A DNA stretch of 46,893 bases from a virus. The notes below the pieces were generated by a model that had not been told where the DNA came from, searched no databases, and saw only the letters and a program-made list of their open reading frames with translations. Shown here in pieces: positions 16,624 through 24,529 of the stretch (positions are counted from its first letter, which is position 1; every line of letters begins with the position of its first letter). The stretch lies in the IMG/VR virus record IMGVR_UViG_3300025769_010854, positions 1 through 46,893 of that record, one strand, 5' to 3'. Position numbers and translations under genes: made by a program.

Positions 16624-17730
16624 ATGCAAAAACCTTTTGACTTAACAAAGTTCAGAACTGGATTGACTAAAAGCATTAGTGGAATTAGTGCTGGTTTCCA
16701 TGACCCTAGGGATTGGATCAGCACTGGTAACAAAACACTTGACTACCTAATAAGTGGGGACTTCAATGGAGGTATCCCACTAGGTAAAGTTAGTGTGTTT
16801 GCAGGTGAATCAGGTTCTGGTAAATCGTTTATATGTTCTGGAAACATTGTAAAAAATGCACAAGATAAAGGATGTCAGGTAGTATTATTTGACTCTGAAA
16901 ATGCATTGGACGAACAATGGTTACAGGCATTAGATGTAGACACTAGTCCAGAAAAATTACTGAGAATTAGTGTATCAATGATTGATGACGTTGCCAAAGC
17001 AATATCTGAATTTATTAAAGACTATAAAGCAAATTATGGCGATCTAGAATATGATGAAATGCCAAAACTTGTTTTTGTTGTAGATAGTTTAGGTATGCTT
17101 CTAACTCCAACTGACGTTGATCAATTCAACAAAGGTGATATGAAAGGTGATATGGGTCGTAAACCTAAGGCACTAGCCTCCTTGGTTAGAAATACGGTAA
17201 ACCAAATTGCACCTTTCCCTATCGCTTTAGTGGCTACTAACCACACTTACGCAAGTCAGGACATGTTCGATCCTGATGATAAAATAAGTGGCGGTCAAGG
17301 ATTTATCTACGCAAGTAGCATAGTAGTAGCAATCAAAAAACTAAAACTTAAAGAAGATGCAGATGGTAACAAAACATCTTCTGTGCAAGGTATAAGAGCC
17401 GCATGTAAAGTTATGAAGTCAAGATACAGCAAACCTTTTGAAGGTGTGCAGATCAAGATTCCATATGAAAGCGGAATGGATCCATATAGTGGTATGTTAG
17501 AGATGTTAGAATCCAAAGGCATTGTGGAAAAAGTCGGAAATAAATTATCTTACATATCTCCTGTAACTGGTGAAGAAATAAAAGAGTTCAGAAAAGCATG
17601 GACTAATGAAAAACTTCAGATAGTTATTGATGAATGGGGACAAAATCCTGTAGCACAAGAAGATGTGCCTGAGGACATAGACCCTGACGTTTTAGAACCA
17701 GAAATGGAGGATTACACAGATGAATCCTGA
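16624..17730 (+). CDS. uvsX: RecA-like recombinase UvsX
   Basis: 368 aa (T4 UvsX is 391). Walker A is GESGSGKS (residues 61-68). VVLFDSENALDEQWLQALDV and LVFVVDSLGMLLTPTDVDQF (Walker B) follow, then ALVATNHTYASQDMFDPDDK-ISGG, the DNA-binding loop region. The start ATG has GGAG 5-6 nt upstream (taaggagtaaac) and lies just after gp32. UvsX drives strand exchange in recombination-dependent replication with gp32. The acidic C-terminal tail (EDVPEDIDPDVLEPEMEDYT) overlaps the next gene by 11 nt. Confidence 0.95.
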   Translation: MQKPFDLTKFRTGLTKSISGISAGFHDPRDWISTGNKTLDYLISGDFNGGIPLGKVSVFAGESGSGKSFICSGNIVKNAQDKGCQVVLFDSENALDEQWLQALDVDTSPEKLLRISVSMIDDVAKAISEFIKDYKANYGDLEYDEMPKLVFVVDSLGMLLTPTDVDQFNKGDMKGDMGRKPKALASLVRNTVNQIAPFPIALVATNHTYASQDMFDPDDKISGGQGFIYASSIVVAIKKLKLKEDADGNKTSSVQGIRAACKVMKSRYSKPFEGVQIKIPYESGMDPYSGMLEMLESKGIVEKVGNKLSYISPVTGEEIKEFRKAWTNEKLQIVIDEWGQNPVAQEDVPEDIDPDVLEPEMEDYTDES

Positions 17731-17956
17731 AGTAGCACTTATGTATGAGGTATGGGATAATATTAAAAGTACTATACCTCAAAAAGAACGTCTTCAAGTT
17801 GCAGAGTCAATGGTGAGAACTTTTGATGAGCATGTTGATATTTCAGAAGTCGAAAACAATCTAAACGAGTTCGATACAATTATGAAAACTGCTATCGTTA
17901 GTCATTTTGATATCGGCCTGGAAGAAGAAGATGAAGACGAGGATTGGGAATATTAG
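17720..17956 (+). CDS. Small conserved acidic protein downstream of uvsX
   Basis: 78 aa. MNPEVALMYEVWDNIKSTIP followed by KKERLQVAESM-type helix (here QKERLQVAESMVRTFDEHVD) and a C-terminal acidic tail EEEDEDEDWEY. The start lies within the last codons of uvsX, so it is coupled. I associate small proteins with this N-terminus with the same position in marine T4-like genomes, suggesting a recombination-linked role; none is established to my knowledge. Confidence 0.7.
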   Translation: MNPEVALMYEVWDNIKSTIPQKERLQVAESMVRTFDEHVDISEVENNLNEFDTIMKTAIVSHFDIGLEEEDEDEDWEY

Positions 17957-18417
17957 TGGCAACCTATTATAATAAAATTGTTGACGATCTAGGAAACATT
18001 GTAGATGCAATAGCATTCTATGAAGGCGAACTGGAAGATGCAAGATGGGAAGTCAGGATCAAAGGGAGTTTGGAGAAAGCCTCCTCCTCCCTTCCCGGTC
18101 TCACTGAGTTTCGCTTCAATCAACTACAAGAGATTGAAGCAATTCTCGAACATTTAAATATAGAACTTCGCAGAGAACGTTCTAAAACATTCCGTAAGTA
18201 TTTGGAAAACTATAATAGAACTTTGAGCAGTAGAGATGCAGATAAGTTTGTAGATGGCGAAGAAGGTGTTATAAATTTAACACACTTGGTAAACCAATTT
18301 AGTTTATTAAGAAACAAATACTTGGGAATTATGAAAGGACTAGATGCCAAGCAATGGCAAATAGGACACATTACCAGACTCAGAACTGCTGGTATGGAAG
18401 ACATTGTTATAGATTAA
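17956..18417 (+). CDS. Conserved replication/recombination-block protein, unknown function
   Basis: 153 aa from GTG 17956, whose G is the last base of the previous TAG (TAGTG); a TTG at 17944 is in frame but less likely. It is a helical protein with a distinctive centre, SLPGLTEFRFNQLQEIEAIL followed by LNIELRRERSKTFRKYLENY, and an end NKYLGIMKGLDAKQWQIGHI. I recall cyanophage-type proteins with this pattern (SLPGITE...EAILE.LN..LRR) between uvsX and helicase genes. A mediator or helicase-loading role would fit the place, but no homology to T4 gp59 is visible. Confidence 0.65.
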   Translation: MATYYNKIVDDLGNIVDAIAFYEGELEDARWEVRIKGSLEKASSSLPGLTEFRFNQLQEIEAILEHLNIELRRERSKTFRKYLENYNRTLSSRDADKFVDGEEGVINLTHLVNQFSLLRNKYLGIMKGLDAKQWQIGHITRLRTAGMEDIVID

Positions 18418-18419
18418 TA

Positions 18420-18953
18420 ATGAGACCTTTAGTAGTAAAAAATGCTCTATCAGAAGAAACTTTAGCATTTATAAATTCTATAGATGAAAAATGGCAAAAA
18501 GGTGGGTTTATGAGAAATGAACAAACTCACACCTATAGGAATGTTTTAAGTAAAGATAGAAGGTGCTGGGCAATTAATTTAAATGGTTATAAAAAATTAT
18601 TAAATGAATTTGAAAGTTTAATTAAAACATATAATAATACAAATCAAGAAATAAAATTAACTAATGGAAACATTGATTGCCATCTTTTAGAATACAGAGA
18701 TGAGGATGTTGGTACATTAGCAGAGCATCAAGATGTATATTATATAGATTCAGATGTTAGAAAATTGAGCATGACAGTTCAGTTAAATGATAATTTTGAA
18801 GGCGGCGAATTTTATATTAATGGTGATAATGTTGAATTAGGTAAAAATGATGCAGTAATTTTTCCAAGTTTTTTACCACATGGAGTTAAACCTGTATTGA
18901 AAGGAAACAGAAGAGTAGTTTTAGTTTGGGCATTCGGCCCGCATTGGCAATAA
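18420..18953 (+). CDS. 2-oxoglutarate/Fe(II)-dependent oxygenase
   Basis: 177 aa from ATG 18420, 2 nt after the previous stop; the frame continues upstream to 18354 inside the previous gene and I reject that start. The double-stranded beta-helix signature is complete: H-x-D in AEHQDVYY (His103, Asp105), the distal His in FPSFLPHGVKPV (His154) and the 2OG-binding Arg in GNRRVVLVWA (Arg164/165). FEGGEFYINGD is typical of prolyl-hydroxylase-like PKHD-type enzymes. Such phage enzymes hydroxylate proteins or nucleic acids; the substrate is unknown. The neighbours are recombination genes. Confidence 0.85.
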   Translation: MRPLVVKNALSEETLAFINSIDEKWQKGGFMRNEQTHTYRNVLSKDRRCWAINLNGYKKLLNEFESLIKTYNNTNQEIKLTNGNIDCHLLEYRDEDVGTLAEHQDVYYIDSDVRKLSMTVQLNDNFEGGEFYINGDNVELGKNDAVIFPSFLPHGVKPVLKGNRRVVLVWAFGPHWQ

Positions 18954-19162
18954 TGAAACTTGATTTACATGGTATAAGACATCAAGAAGTAGATATCAAA
19001 GTTGAAAATTTTATTTATTTGAATCAGGACCAATTACCATTAACAATAATATGTGGAAATAGTCAGAGAATGATAGACTTAGTAAATGAAGTAATTGATA
19101 GAATAGGCTGTAAAACAGTCATTATGGATTTATACGGTGTGATAGTAATTAGAGAGATATGA
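18953..19162 (+). CDS. Minimal Smr-domain protein (putative nicking nuclease)
   Basis: 69 aa from ATG 18953 (TAATG overlap with the oxygenase). It starts MKLDLHGIRHQEVDIKVENF, matching the LDLHG motif of Smr domains (MutS2 C-terminus), then LPLTIICGNSQRMIDLVNEV, which takes the place of the usual (T/C)GxG(x) loop: here CGNSQRM. Smr domains nick DNA or RNA. This is among the shortest possible versions and lacks the canonical GKGxHS form, so activity is uncertain. It ends with ATGA overlap into the next small gene. Confidence 0.65.
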   Translation: MKLDLHGIRHQEVDIKVENFIYLNQDQLPLTIICGNSQRMIDLVNEVIDRIGCKTVIMDLYGVIVIREI

Positions 19163-19320
19163 AATATAAATTAGATAAGTTGATAAGACAATTTAGAATG
19201 TGGAGAATTGCTATGGGAGTTAAGTTTTTATTGTGGAATTCTGAAAGAAGGCTTAAAAAAGTAGCAAAAAAGCAAGAAAAATTAAAAATAAATCAAAAAA
19301 GGCTTGACATATCACAGTAA
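19159..19320 (+). CDS. Very basic 53-residue protein, unknown function
   Basis: 53 aa starting at ATG 19159, overlapping the Smr stop (ATGA). The sequence begins MKYKLDKLIRQFRMWRIAMG and is dominated by Lys/Arg with a short hydrophobic patch VKFLLW. The C-terminal half is a Lys-rich helix. A nucleic-acid or membrane-surface contact is possible. The last codons contain the -35 of the promoter for the next gene. Coupled start and uninterrupted frame support a real gene, though it is small. Confidence 0.5.
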   Translation: MKYKLDKLIRQFRMWRIAMGVKFLLWNSERRLKKVAKKQEKLKINQKRLDISQ

Positions 19321-19331
19321 TTTGCTATACT
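19304..19331 (+). promoter_or_regulatory. Sigma70-like promoter for AAA+ ATPase gene
   Basis: TTGACA (19304-19309), 16 nt spacer, TATACT (19326-19331). The predicted start ~19338 gives a ~30 nt leader with GGGAGGAA (19357-19364) before ATG 19367. Confidence 0.75.
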
Positions 19332-19366
19332 ATATGCATAGTTTAAATTAATCCGTGGGAGGAAAT

Positions 19367-20404
19367 ATGCAAAACTTTGTAAAAATTAAATCAGGAACTT
19401 ATCGTAGTTCCCCATTAAAGGATATGATCTTTCCTTTAATTAAACCAACTAGTTATGGAAAACGTGGTGCATTTGTAACTGTAGATGCAAGTGCTGTTAT
19501 GAACCCAGACTTTAAAAAAATAAGAGTTTTAATTGATAGCCCTACTGATGTAGAGCCATCATCCAAAGACGAATATGAAAGGTTAATGGGTGTTGGTAAA
19601 AAAGAAACTAAAAAACCTGAAACAACGCAACAGGCAATGGACAGAATTAAAGGTCGTTTTGAAATATTAGACAAAATGACTGATGCAGTTGCTAATGGTG
19701 TAGTTAGAGGACTTATAGTAAGTGGTCCTCCTGGAGTAGGTAAAAGTTTTGGTGTAGAAAAAATTCTAGAAGAATATGATGCAATGGCTAAACTTGGTGG
19801 AGTAACTAAAACAGAAATTGTTAAAGGGTCTATGACACCAATAGGATTATATCAAACACTTTATAATAATTCCAATAAAGGTGATATATTAGTATTTGAT
19901 GACTGCGATAGTATTTTGTTTGATGAAGTTTGTCTAAACATGCTTAAAGCAGTTTTAGATAGTGGTAAGAAAAGAACTATTAGTTGGAAGGCAGAATCAC
20001 AAGCACTTCGTAGAGAAGGTATACCTGATAGGTTTGAGTTTGCTGGTGGTGTTATTTTTATTACTAATGTTAATTTTGAGAATGTTAGAAGTAAAAAAAT
20101 ACAAGATCATTTAGCCGCTCTTATGTCAAGATGCCATTACATTGATCTTGGAATGGATTCTATAGAAGACAAGTTTTTAAGAATTAATCAAATCGTTAGA
20201 GATGGTATGCTTAAAGAATACGGATTCAGCAAAGAGTTCGAAAAAGAAATCATAAACTTTATGATTAAACATAGTGCTAGACTTAGGGAGGTTAGTTTAA
20301 GAATGGTTCTTAAAATTGCTGACTTGGCACAAATGGATTTTGACAACTGGAAAGAAATTTCAGAGTCAACTTGCATGAGAAGGATTAATATATACGAATC
20401 CTAA
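19367..20404 (+). CDS. AAA+ ATPase, conserved in marine phages
   Basis: 345 aa from ATG 19367, chosen because GGAGG lies 6 nt upstream (a GTG at 19355 would put the start before the ribosome-binding site). Walker A is GPPGVGKS (residues 120-127). Walker B is ILVFDDCDSILFDE (residues ~175-187). Sensor 1 lies in GGVIFITNVNFENV, and a sensor/arginine region in LAALMSRCHYIDLGM. The C-terminal lid is helical. Similar single-domain ATPases occur in marine T4- and T7-like phages without a known role; remodelling of replication complexes or of a host protein is possible. It has its own promoter and a hairpin/terminator cluster after it. Confidence 0.85.
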   Translation: MQNFVKIKSGTYRSSPLKDMIFPLIKPTSYGKRGAFVTVDASAVMNPDFKKIRVLIDSPTDVEPSSKDEYERLMGVGKKETKKPETTQQAMDRIKGRFEILDKMTDAVANGVVRGLIVSGPPGVGKSFGVEKILEEYDAMAKLGGVTKTEIVKGSMTPIGLYQTLYNNSNKGDILVFDDCDSILFDEVCLNMLKAVLDSGKKRTISWKAESQALRREGIPDRFEFAGGVIFITNVNFENVRSKKIQDHLAALMSRCHYIDLGMDSIEDKFLRINQIVRDGMLKEYGFSKEFEKEIINFMIKHSARLREVSLRMVLKIADLAQMDFDNWKEISESTCMRRINIYES

Positions 20405-20410
20405 TCATCA

Positions 20411-20430
20411 CTGTAAATATATTTTTACAG
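20411..20430 (+). repeat. Hairpin CTGTAAA/TTTACAG
   Basis: CTGTAAA (20411-20417) pairs with TTTACAG (20424-20430) across a 6 nt loop. It is the first of three hairpins between the AAA+ ATPase and the TonB receptor. No T run follows. Confidence 0.5.
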
Positions 20431-20437
20431 TCCCCCT

Positions 20438-20467
20438 AGTGTTCGGAACCCTCCCACTTCGAACACT
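20438..20467 (+). repeat. Inverted repeat AGTGTTCG/CGAACACT
   Basis: AGTGTTCG (20438-20445) and CGAACACT (20460-20467) form a perfect 8 bp inverted repeat with a 14 nt pyrimidine-rich loop. It could be an RNA stem or an operator-like site; function unknown. Confidence 0.5.
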
Positions 20468-20469
20468 TA

Positions 20470-20504
20470 GAATCCCCAAAGCAATTTGGGGATTCATCTT
20501 TTTT
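20470..20504 (+). terminator. Strong Rho-independent terminator before TonB receptor gene
   Basis: An 11 bp perfect stem (GAATCCCCAAA with TTTGGGGATTC) around a GCAA tetraloop is followed by a T6 run at 20499-20504. It ends the AAA+ ATPase transcript and insulates the receptor gene. Confidence 0.92.
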
Positions 20505-20514
20505 AAGAAAACAC

Positions 20515-20542
20515 TTGACTTTAAGTTTTTTCAGTATATAAT
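20515..20542 (+). promoter_or_regulatory. Sigma70-like promoter for TonB-dependent receptor
   Basis: TTGACT (20515-20520), 16 nt spacer and perfect TATAAT (20537-20542). The predicted start ~20549 leaves a ~23 nt leader with a GGAG-type site (atggagaataa) before ATG 20572. Host-type boxes suggest pre-late expression. Confidence 0.8.
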
Positions 20543-20571
20543 TAAATTTACTGACATATTATGGAGAATAA

Positions 20572-22557
20572 ATGAATAAATTCGATAAAAACTTTCACTT
20601 AAACTTCTTACCTTTATATGCTGTATTTGTTTTCATGCTGTTTATGTTATGGGCAAATGAAGTAAAAGGTGATGAAATAGAAGAAATTGTTGTGACAGCA
20701 CAACAAGAAAAAACAATTAAAGCAAACCCAATTACTAGCAGTAGTTTGATGAGTGCTATTATGCCAGTCTTTACCTGGAATGCAGGTGGCTATGGTGGCT
20801 TTGTAGGATACAATGAGCGAGGTGCTCAAACATCACATACATCAGTTTATGTGAATGGTATTCCAGCAAACGATCCAGGTGCAAGTTGGTATGACTTTGG
20901 ACATGACTTTGCTAGTGGTCAAACAGTAAAAGTTATATCTGGTGCTAACGGTGTTTTATACGGCTCAGGTAGTATGGCTGGAACCGTGCTAATACAAGAC
21001 ACTATAGAACGTGGACTAACACTTAGAGCAGAAGATGAAGTAAACTATTTTAGAATTGCTCCTGTTGATCAGTTAGAGTTTAGTATGGTTAAAGATAGCA
21101 TGGGTAGTGTTCGTAATGACAATGACGAAGAAGACAATTACGAAAACAAAACAGCAAGGTTTAATATAGATGCAGGTGACTTTACTATAGTAGGTAAGTT
21201 TACTGAATACGAATACGACTATGATAATTGTTTTAATTATGATTTTGGGCAAAGCAATGACTGTTTACAAGACGGTCAAAGATATAATGTTGCTATTAGA
21301 AATGATTACATCACAATAGGCAGAAACTATAATACAGCAGAATACTTTACTGAATTAGAACCTACATACACAAATGAAAGTTATAGAGATTATTTTAGAA
21401 TTGGTAATCAAGTAGAACTTAGTAATAGTTTGAATGTTGCATTTGGTATAGATGTAGAAAAACAATATTATAACACCAGCAGTTGGCAAAATGTTGAAGG
21501 CACAGAACTTGTAGAACGTTATAATACAATACCAGGTTCCTATACAGATGACAATTTAAGTTATAATGATGGTACTTTGTTGCCTTTATGGGACGGCACC
21601 ACAAGACCAGATTTAAATAATCCTATTGAAGTACTTGATGGAAACGGTATTTACACCTTAACACAAACTGATCTAAAGTACTCAGATGAGAATGGTGGTA
21701 TATATTTTCAAGCCAATGCTAACTTTATTTTAAATTATAACTTTGGTATTAGATTAGGCAATGATGATCAGAATGCTCTTAGACTGGGTATAGAAAAAGG
21801 AGACTTCTTTTTTAACATTGGTAACAGTTTTAGAAAAGCAAACTTATATGAAAAGTTTGGTGATGGAGTTGTACAAGGCAATGAGGAACTAGAGCCTGAA
21901 AAAGGTGTAGGTGTTGAATTAGGATATGGTGTATTAAGTGTATTCATGTATGATTTTGAAGAAGCAATAGAATATGTTCCAGGATATTATACAGATGTTA
22001 TTACAGCAACATTGGAACTTAATGATGATTTATCTGTAAATAAAGACGGCACATATGGTGGTTGTGTATTAGATCCTAATTATACAGCATCAGATGGTAT
22101 GCCATTAGGGTGTGTTTATACATTAGTAGAAGACAATAATCCAGTTTATACTATGCCTACCTATGCTAACACAGGAGAATACACCACAGCAGGTATGAGA
22201 TATGCAAATAACTTTGGTCCTCTTTTTGTAATGTTAAAATATACAGATACAGATCAAACCAGAGTACCTAAATTTGCTGGTGTATTACAGTACAGCGAAG
22301 ACTTTTTTGATGTGAACTTTAGAATAAAGTATGCATTTAATTTAGATAGAGCACCTGGACCTTATGATGTATTAGAAGAAGGACAGGAGTATTTGGAAGA
22401 CTTGAATAAGTTAAACTTGTATGTGACCAAAGAGTTTACAAATGGTTTAACAATTTCCTTTAAAGCAGAAAACATAACAGACGAAGTAGTAGAAGTTGTT
22501 CCTTTTTATAATACACAAGGTACAGAATATTACTTGACATTAGGGTATAAGTGGTAG
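20572..22557 (+). CDS. TonB-dependent outer-membrane receptor (phage-encoded)
   Basis: 661 aa. An N-terminal signal (hydrophobic FLPLYAVFVFMLFMLWA, residues ~13-29) precedes a TonB-box-like DEIEEIVVTAQQ. The plug domain shows GYGGFVGYNERGAQTSHTS, VYVNGIPANDP and VKVISGANGVLYGSGSMAGT, the canonical (V)DGxP...VExxxGxxxxLYGxGAxxG pattern. The barrel includes SFRKANLYEKFGDGVVQGNE-ELEPE, matching the FR.PNL.E......L.PE motif, and a C-terminal strand pair, SFKAENITDEVVEVV... ending LTLGYKW with an aromatic last residue, as BAM substrates need. Two Cys pairs sit in extracellular-loop-like regions. The frame is complete, so the protein could be exported and inserted. The ligand is unknown; a cobalamin/siderophore-type substrate is only a family expectation. 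Confidence 0.92.
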   Translation: MNKFDKNFHLNFLPLYAVFVFMLFMLWANEVKGDEIEEIVVTAQQEKTIKANPITSSSLMSAIMPVFTWNAGGYGGFVGYNERGAQTSHTSVYVNGIPANDPGASWYDFGHDFASGQTVKVISGANGVLYGSGSMAGTVLIQDTIERGLTLRAEDEVNYFRIAPVDQLEFSMVKDSMGSVRNDNDEEDNYENKTARFNIDAGDFTIVGKFTEYEYDYDNCFNYDFGQSNDCLQDGQRYNVAIRNDYITIGRNYNTAEYFTELEPTYTNESYRDYFRIGNQVELSNSLNVAFGIDVEKQYYNTSSWQNVEGTELVERYNTIPGSYTDDNLSYNDGTLLPLWDGTTRPDLNNPIEVLDGNGIYTLTQTDLKYSDENGGIYFQANANFILNYNFGIRLGNDDQNALRLGIEKGDFFFNIGNSFRKANLYEKFGDGVVQGNEELEPEKGVGVELGYGVLSVFMYDFEEAIEYVPGYYTDVITATLELNDDLSVNKDGTYGGCVLDPNYTASDGMPLGCVYTLVEDNNPVYTMPTYANTGEYTTAGMRYANNFGPLFVMLKYTDTDQTRVPKFAGVLQYSEDFFDVNFRIKYAFNLDRAPGPYDVLEEGQEYLEDLNKLNLYVTKEFTNGLTISFKAENITDEVVEVVPFYNTQGTEYYLTLGYKW

Positions 22558-22563
22558 TATAAT
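22534..22563 (+). promoter_or_regulatory. Sigma70-like promoter for uvsW, inside receptor 3' end
   Basis: TTGACA (22534-22539), 18 nt spacer, TATAAT (22558-22563). The -35 lies in the receptor coding region. The -10 ends 5 nt before ATG 22569, so the transcript would be leaderless or nearly so. No Shine-Dalgarno is visible. Confidence 0.7.
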
Positions 22564-22568
22564 AAGTT

Positions 22569-24026
22569 ATGGGTAAATGTGTTTTAGAAATTAGAGATGA
22601 AGTGAACGTCAGGTTCCAGGGTCTTGATGTAAAAACAAGGCGAAAGATTTCTGATGAAGTAAAATACTTTTTACCTTATGCTTATCATATGCCTGCCTAC
22701 AAATTGGGTAGATGGGACGGCTGTATTAGATATTGTGATATAGGTGGTAGAACATATTTCCATTTGCTGGATAAATTGTTGCCTATAGTTACAAATGATG
22801 GTTATGAAATAGAAGTAAAAGATCTCAGAAAAAAATGGGACTTTAGTTTTAGCGAAGTAACCAAAGACAGTTATCAACATGTTGTATGGCCTAAAGGGCA
22901 TCCTGTTGAAGGTGAGCCAATAATATTAAGAGATTACCAAGTAGACATTGTGAATAAGTTTTTAGAAAATCCACAATGCTTACAAGAAATAGCCACAGGT
23001 GCTGGTAAAACACTTGTTACCGCAGTACTTAGTGAGAAATGTCAAGAGTATGGAAGAACAATAGTTATAGTACCTAATAAAGATTTGGTTGTACAAACAG
23101 AAAAAGACTACAAAAATCTAGGATTAGATGTGGGTGTTTTATATGGAGATAGAAAAGAATATGATAAAACGCATACAATTTGTACTTGGCAAAGTCTTGC
23201 TGTATTAGAAAAGAAAACAAAAAATTATGAAGCAGACTTTCCTATAGATGAGTTTTTAGATGGTGTTGTTTGTGTTATGGTGGATGAAGTACATAAGGCA
23301 AAAGCAGAAGTATTAAAAAACTTACTGAGTGGTCCATTTAGTGGTGTCCCTATTAGATGGGGACTTACTGGAACAATACCCAAAGATGAACATGAAGCAG
23401 TTGGGTGTTTGTGTAGTTTAGGTCCTGTGGTAGGTAATTTAAGCAGTAAAGAATTACAAGATATGGGTGTACTTGCTGATTTAGATATCAGTGTTTTACA
23501 ATTACAAGATGGCATGATAGGGTTTAGTAGTTATGCTCAAGAATTAAAATGGCTTGTGACAGATCCTAAGAGAATGGATCATATAAGTGAAATTATAAAT
23601 GGATTTAGTGTTAATGGAAATACATTGGTATTAATTGACAGAATTAAAACAGGAGAAATGTTAGCAGAAAAAAATTCTGACTGGGTATTTGTTTCAGGTT
23701 CAATGAAACAACAGGACAGACAAGACAATTATGATGACGTTTCTGAAATGGATAATAAGGTCATTGTTGCTACTTATGGAGTGGCGGCAGTAGGTATCAA
23801 CATACCTAGAATATTTAATTTGATTATGTTGGAACCAGGAAAAAGTTTTGTGAGAGTAATACAGAGCATTGGCAGAGGTATTAGAAAGGCGCAAGATAAG
23901 GACTATGTGCAGGTTGTTGACCTGACTAGCAATTTAAAATATAGTAAAAGGCATTTGACGAAAAGAAAACAATTCTATAAAGAACAAAATTTTCGTCATA
24001 CCGTAACTAAGGTGGAATATAAATGA
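22569..24026 (+). CDS. uvsW: UvsW DNA/RNA helicase
   Basis: 485 aa (T4 UvsW is 503). The N-terminal substrate-binding domain has YHMPAYKLGRWDGCIRYCDI. The superfamily 2 core follows: LRDYQVDIVNKFL (Q-type), IATGAGKTLVTAVL (Walker A, residues ~142-148), VMVDEVHKAKAE (DEVH, near 239), RWGLTGTIPKDEH (motif III) and SIGRGIRKAQDKDYVQVVDL (motif VI). UvsW unwinds R-loops and branched DNA and switches T4-type phages from origin- to recombination-dependent replication. Its promoter overlaps the receptor gene end. The stop overlaps the next start (ATGA). Confidence 0.95.
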   Translation: MGKCVLEIRDEVNVRFQGLDVKTRRKISDEVKYFLPYAYHMPAYKLGRWDGCIRYCDIGGRTYFHLLDKLLPIVTNDGYEIEVKDLRKKWDFSFSEVTKDSYQHVVWPKGHPVEGEPIILRDYQVDIVNKFLENPQCLQEIATGAGKTLVTAVLSEKCQEYGRTIVIVPNKDLVVQTEKDYKNLGLDVGVLYGDRKEYDKTHTICTWQSLAVLEKKTKNYEADFPIDEFLDGVVCVMVDEVHKAKAEVLKNLLSGPFSGVPIRWGLTGTIPKDEHEAVGCLCSLGPVVGNLSSKELQDMGVLADLDISVLQLQDGMIGFSSYAQELKWLVTDPKRMDHISEIINGFSVNGNTLVLIDRIKTGEMLAEKNSDWVFVSGSMKQQDRQDNYDDVSEMDNKVIVATYGVAAVGINIPRIFNLIMLEPGKSFVRVIQSIGRGIRKAQDKDYVQVVDLTSNLKYSKRHLTKRKQFYKEQNFRHTVTKVEYK

Positions 24027-24520
24027 AAATACTAACGATTGAAAATAATACATACGATATAGATTGTGTACCTGACGAAATAGATGATATAAGATATTGT
24101 GTATTCGATGGTGGTGATCAGGAATTTCAGGATTATTACTTCCTGCCATTAATATTCTTAGAAAGTTTTCATGCTCCTGCAATCTGTTTACAGATAGGAG
24201 AATACAATTTACAGATGCCAATGGACTGGAGCATATTAACTTGTGATGAGGATTTTGCAGATTTAGAAATAATCCCACTAGCAAGTTTAAATAATAGAGG
24301 GTTTTTAAGTCCTATACTTAATCCAATGCACAGTTGGATGCCTCGAGCAGAAGAAATACAGATTACTAATGTGTACCAAGATGTTAAATGGTACTTTCCA
24401 AAGTTAAAAAACGGTCATATGTTGGTTGTTCCATTAGAAGATGGACCTGAACCAAAATGTGCTATGTTTGTAAAAGACTACAAAAAAATAAAAAATGTAG
24501 ATATTTCGGATTTGTTATAG
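24023..24520 (+). CDS. Conserved hypothetical protein downstream of uvsW
   Basis: 165 aa, acidic. The middle FLPLIFLESFHAPAICLQIG followed by YNLQMPMDWSILTCDEDFAD, LEIIPLASLNNRGFLSPILN and YQDVKWYFPKLKNGHMLVVP is a pattern I associate with an uncharacterised marine T4-like phage family. No catalytic motif is seen. The start overlaps the uvsW stop by 4 nt. Confidence 0.7.
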   Translation: MKILTIENNTYDIDCVPDEIDDIRYCVFDGGDQEFQDYYFLPLIFLESFHAPAICLQIGEYNLQMPMDWSILTCDEDFADLEIIPLASLNNRGFLSPILNPMHSWMPRAEEIQITNVYQDVKWYFPKLKNGHMLVVPLEDGPEPKCAMFVKDYKKIKNVDISDLL

Positions 24521-24529
24521 GAGGAAAAA

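Noticed and set aside
16416-16733. 105-codon minus-strand frame rich in Ala/Gly/Val
   Set aside because: Mirror image of the Ala/Pro repeat linker of gp32; composition alone explains the open frame.
23934-24284. 116-codon minus-strand open frame across the uvsW 3' end
   Set aside because: Overlaps uvsW and the next conserved gene in antisense, without promoter or ribosome-binding site.
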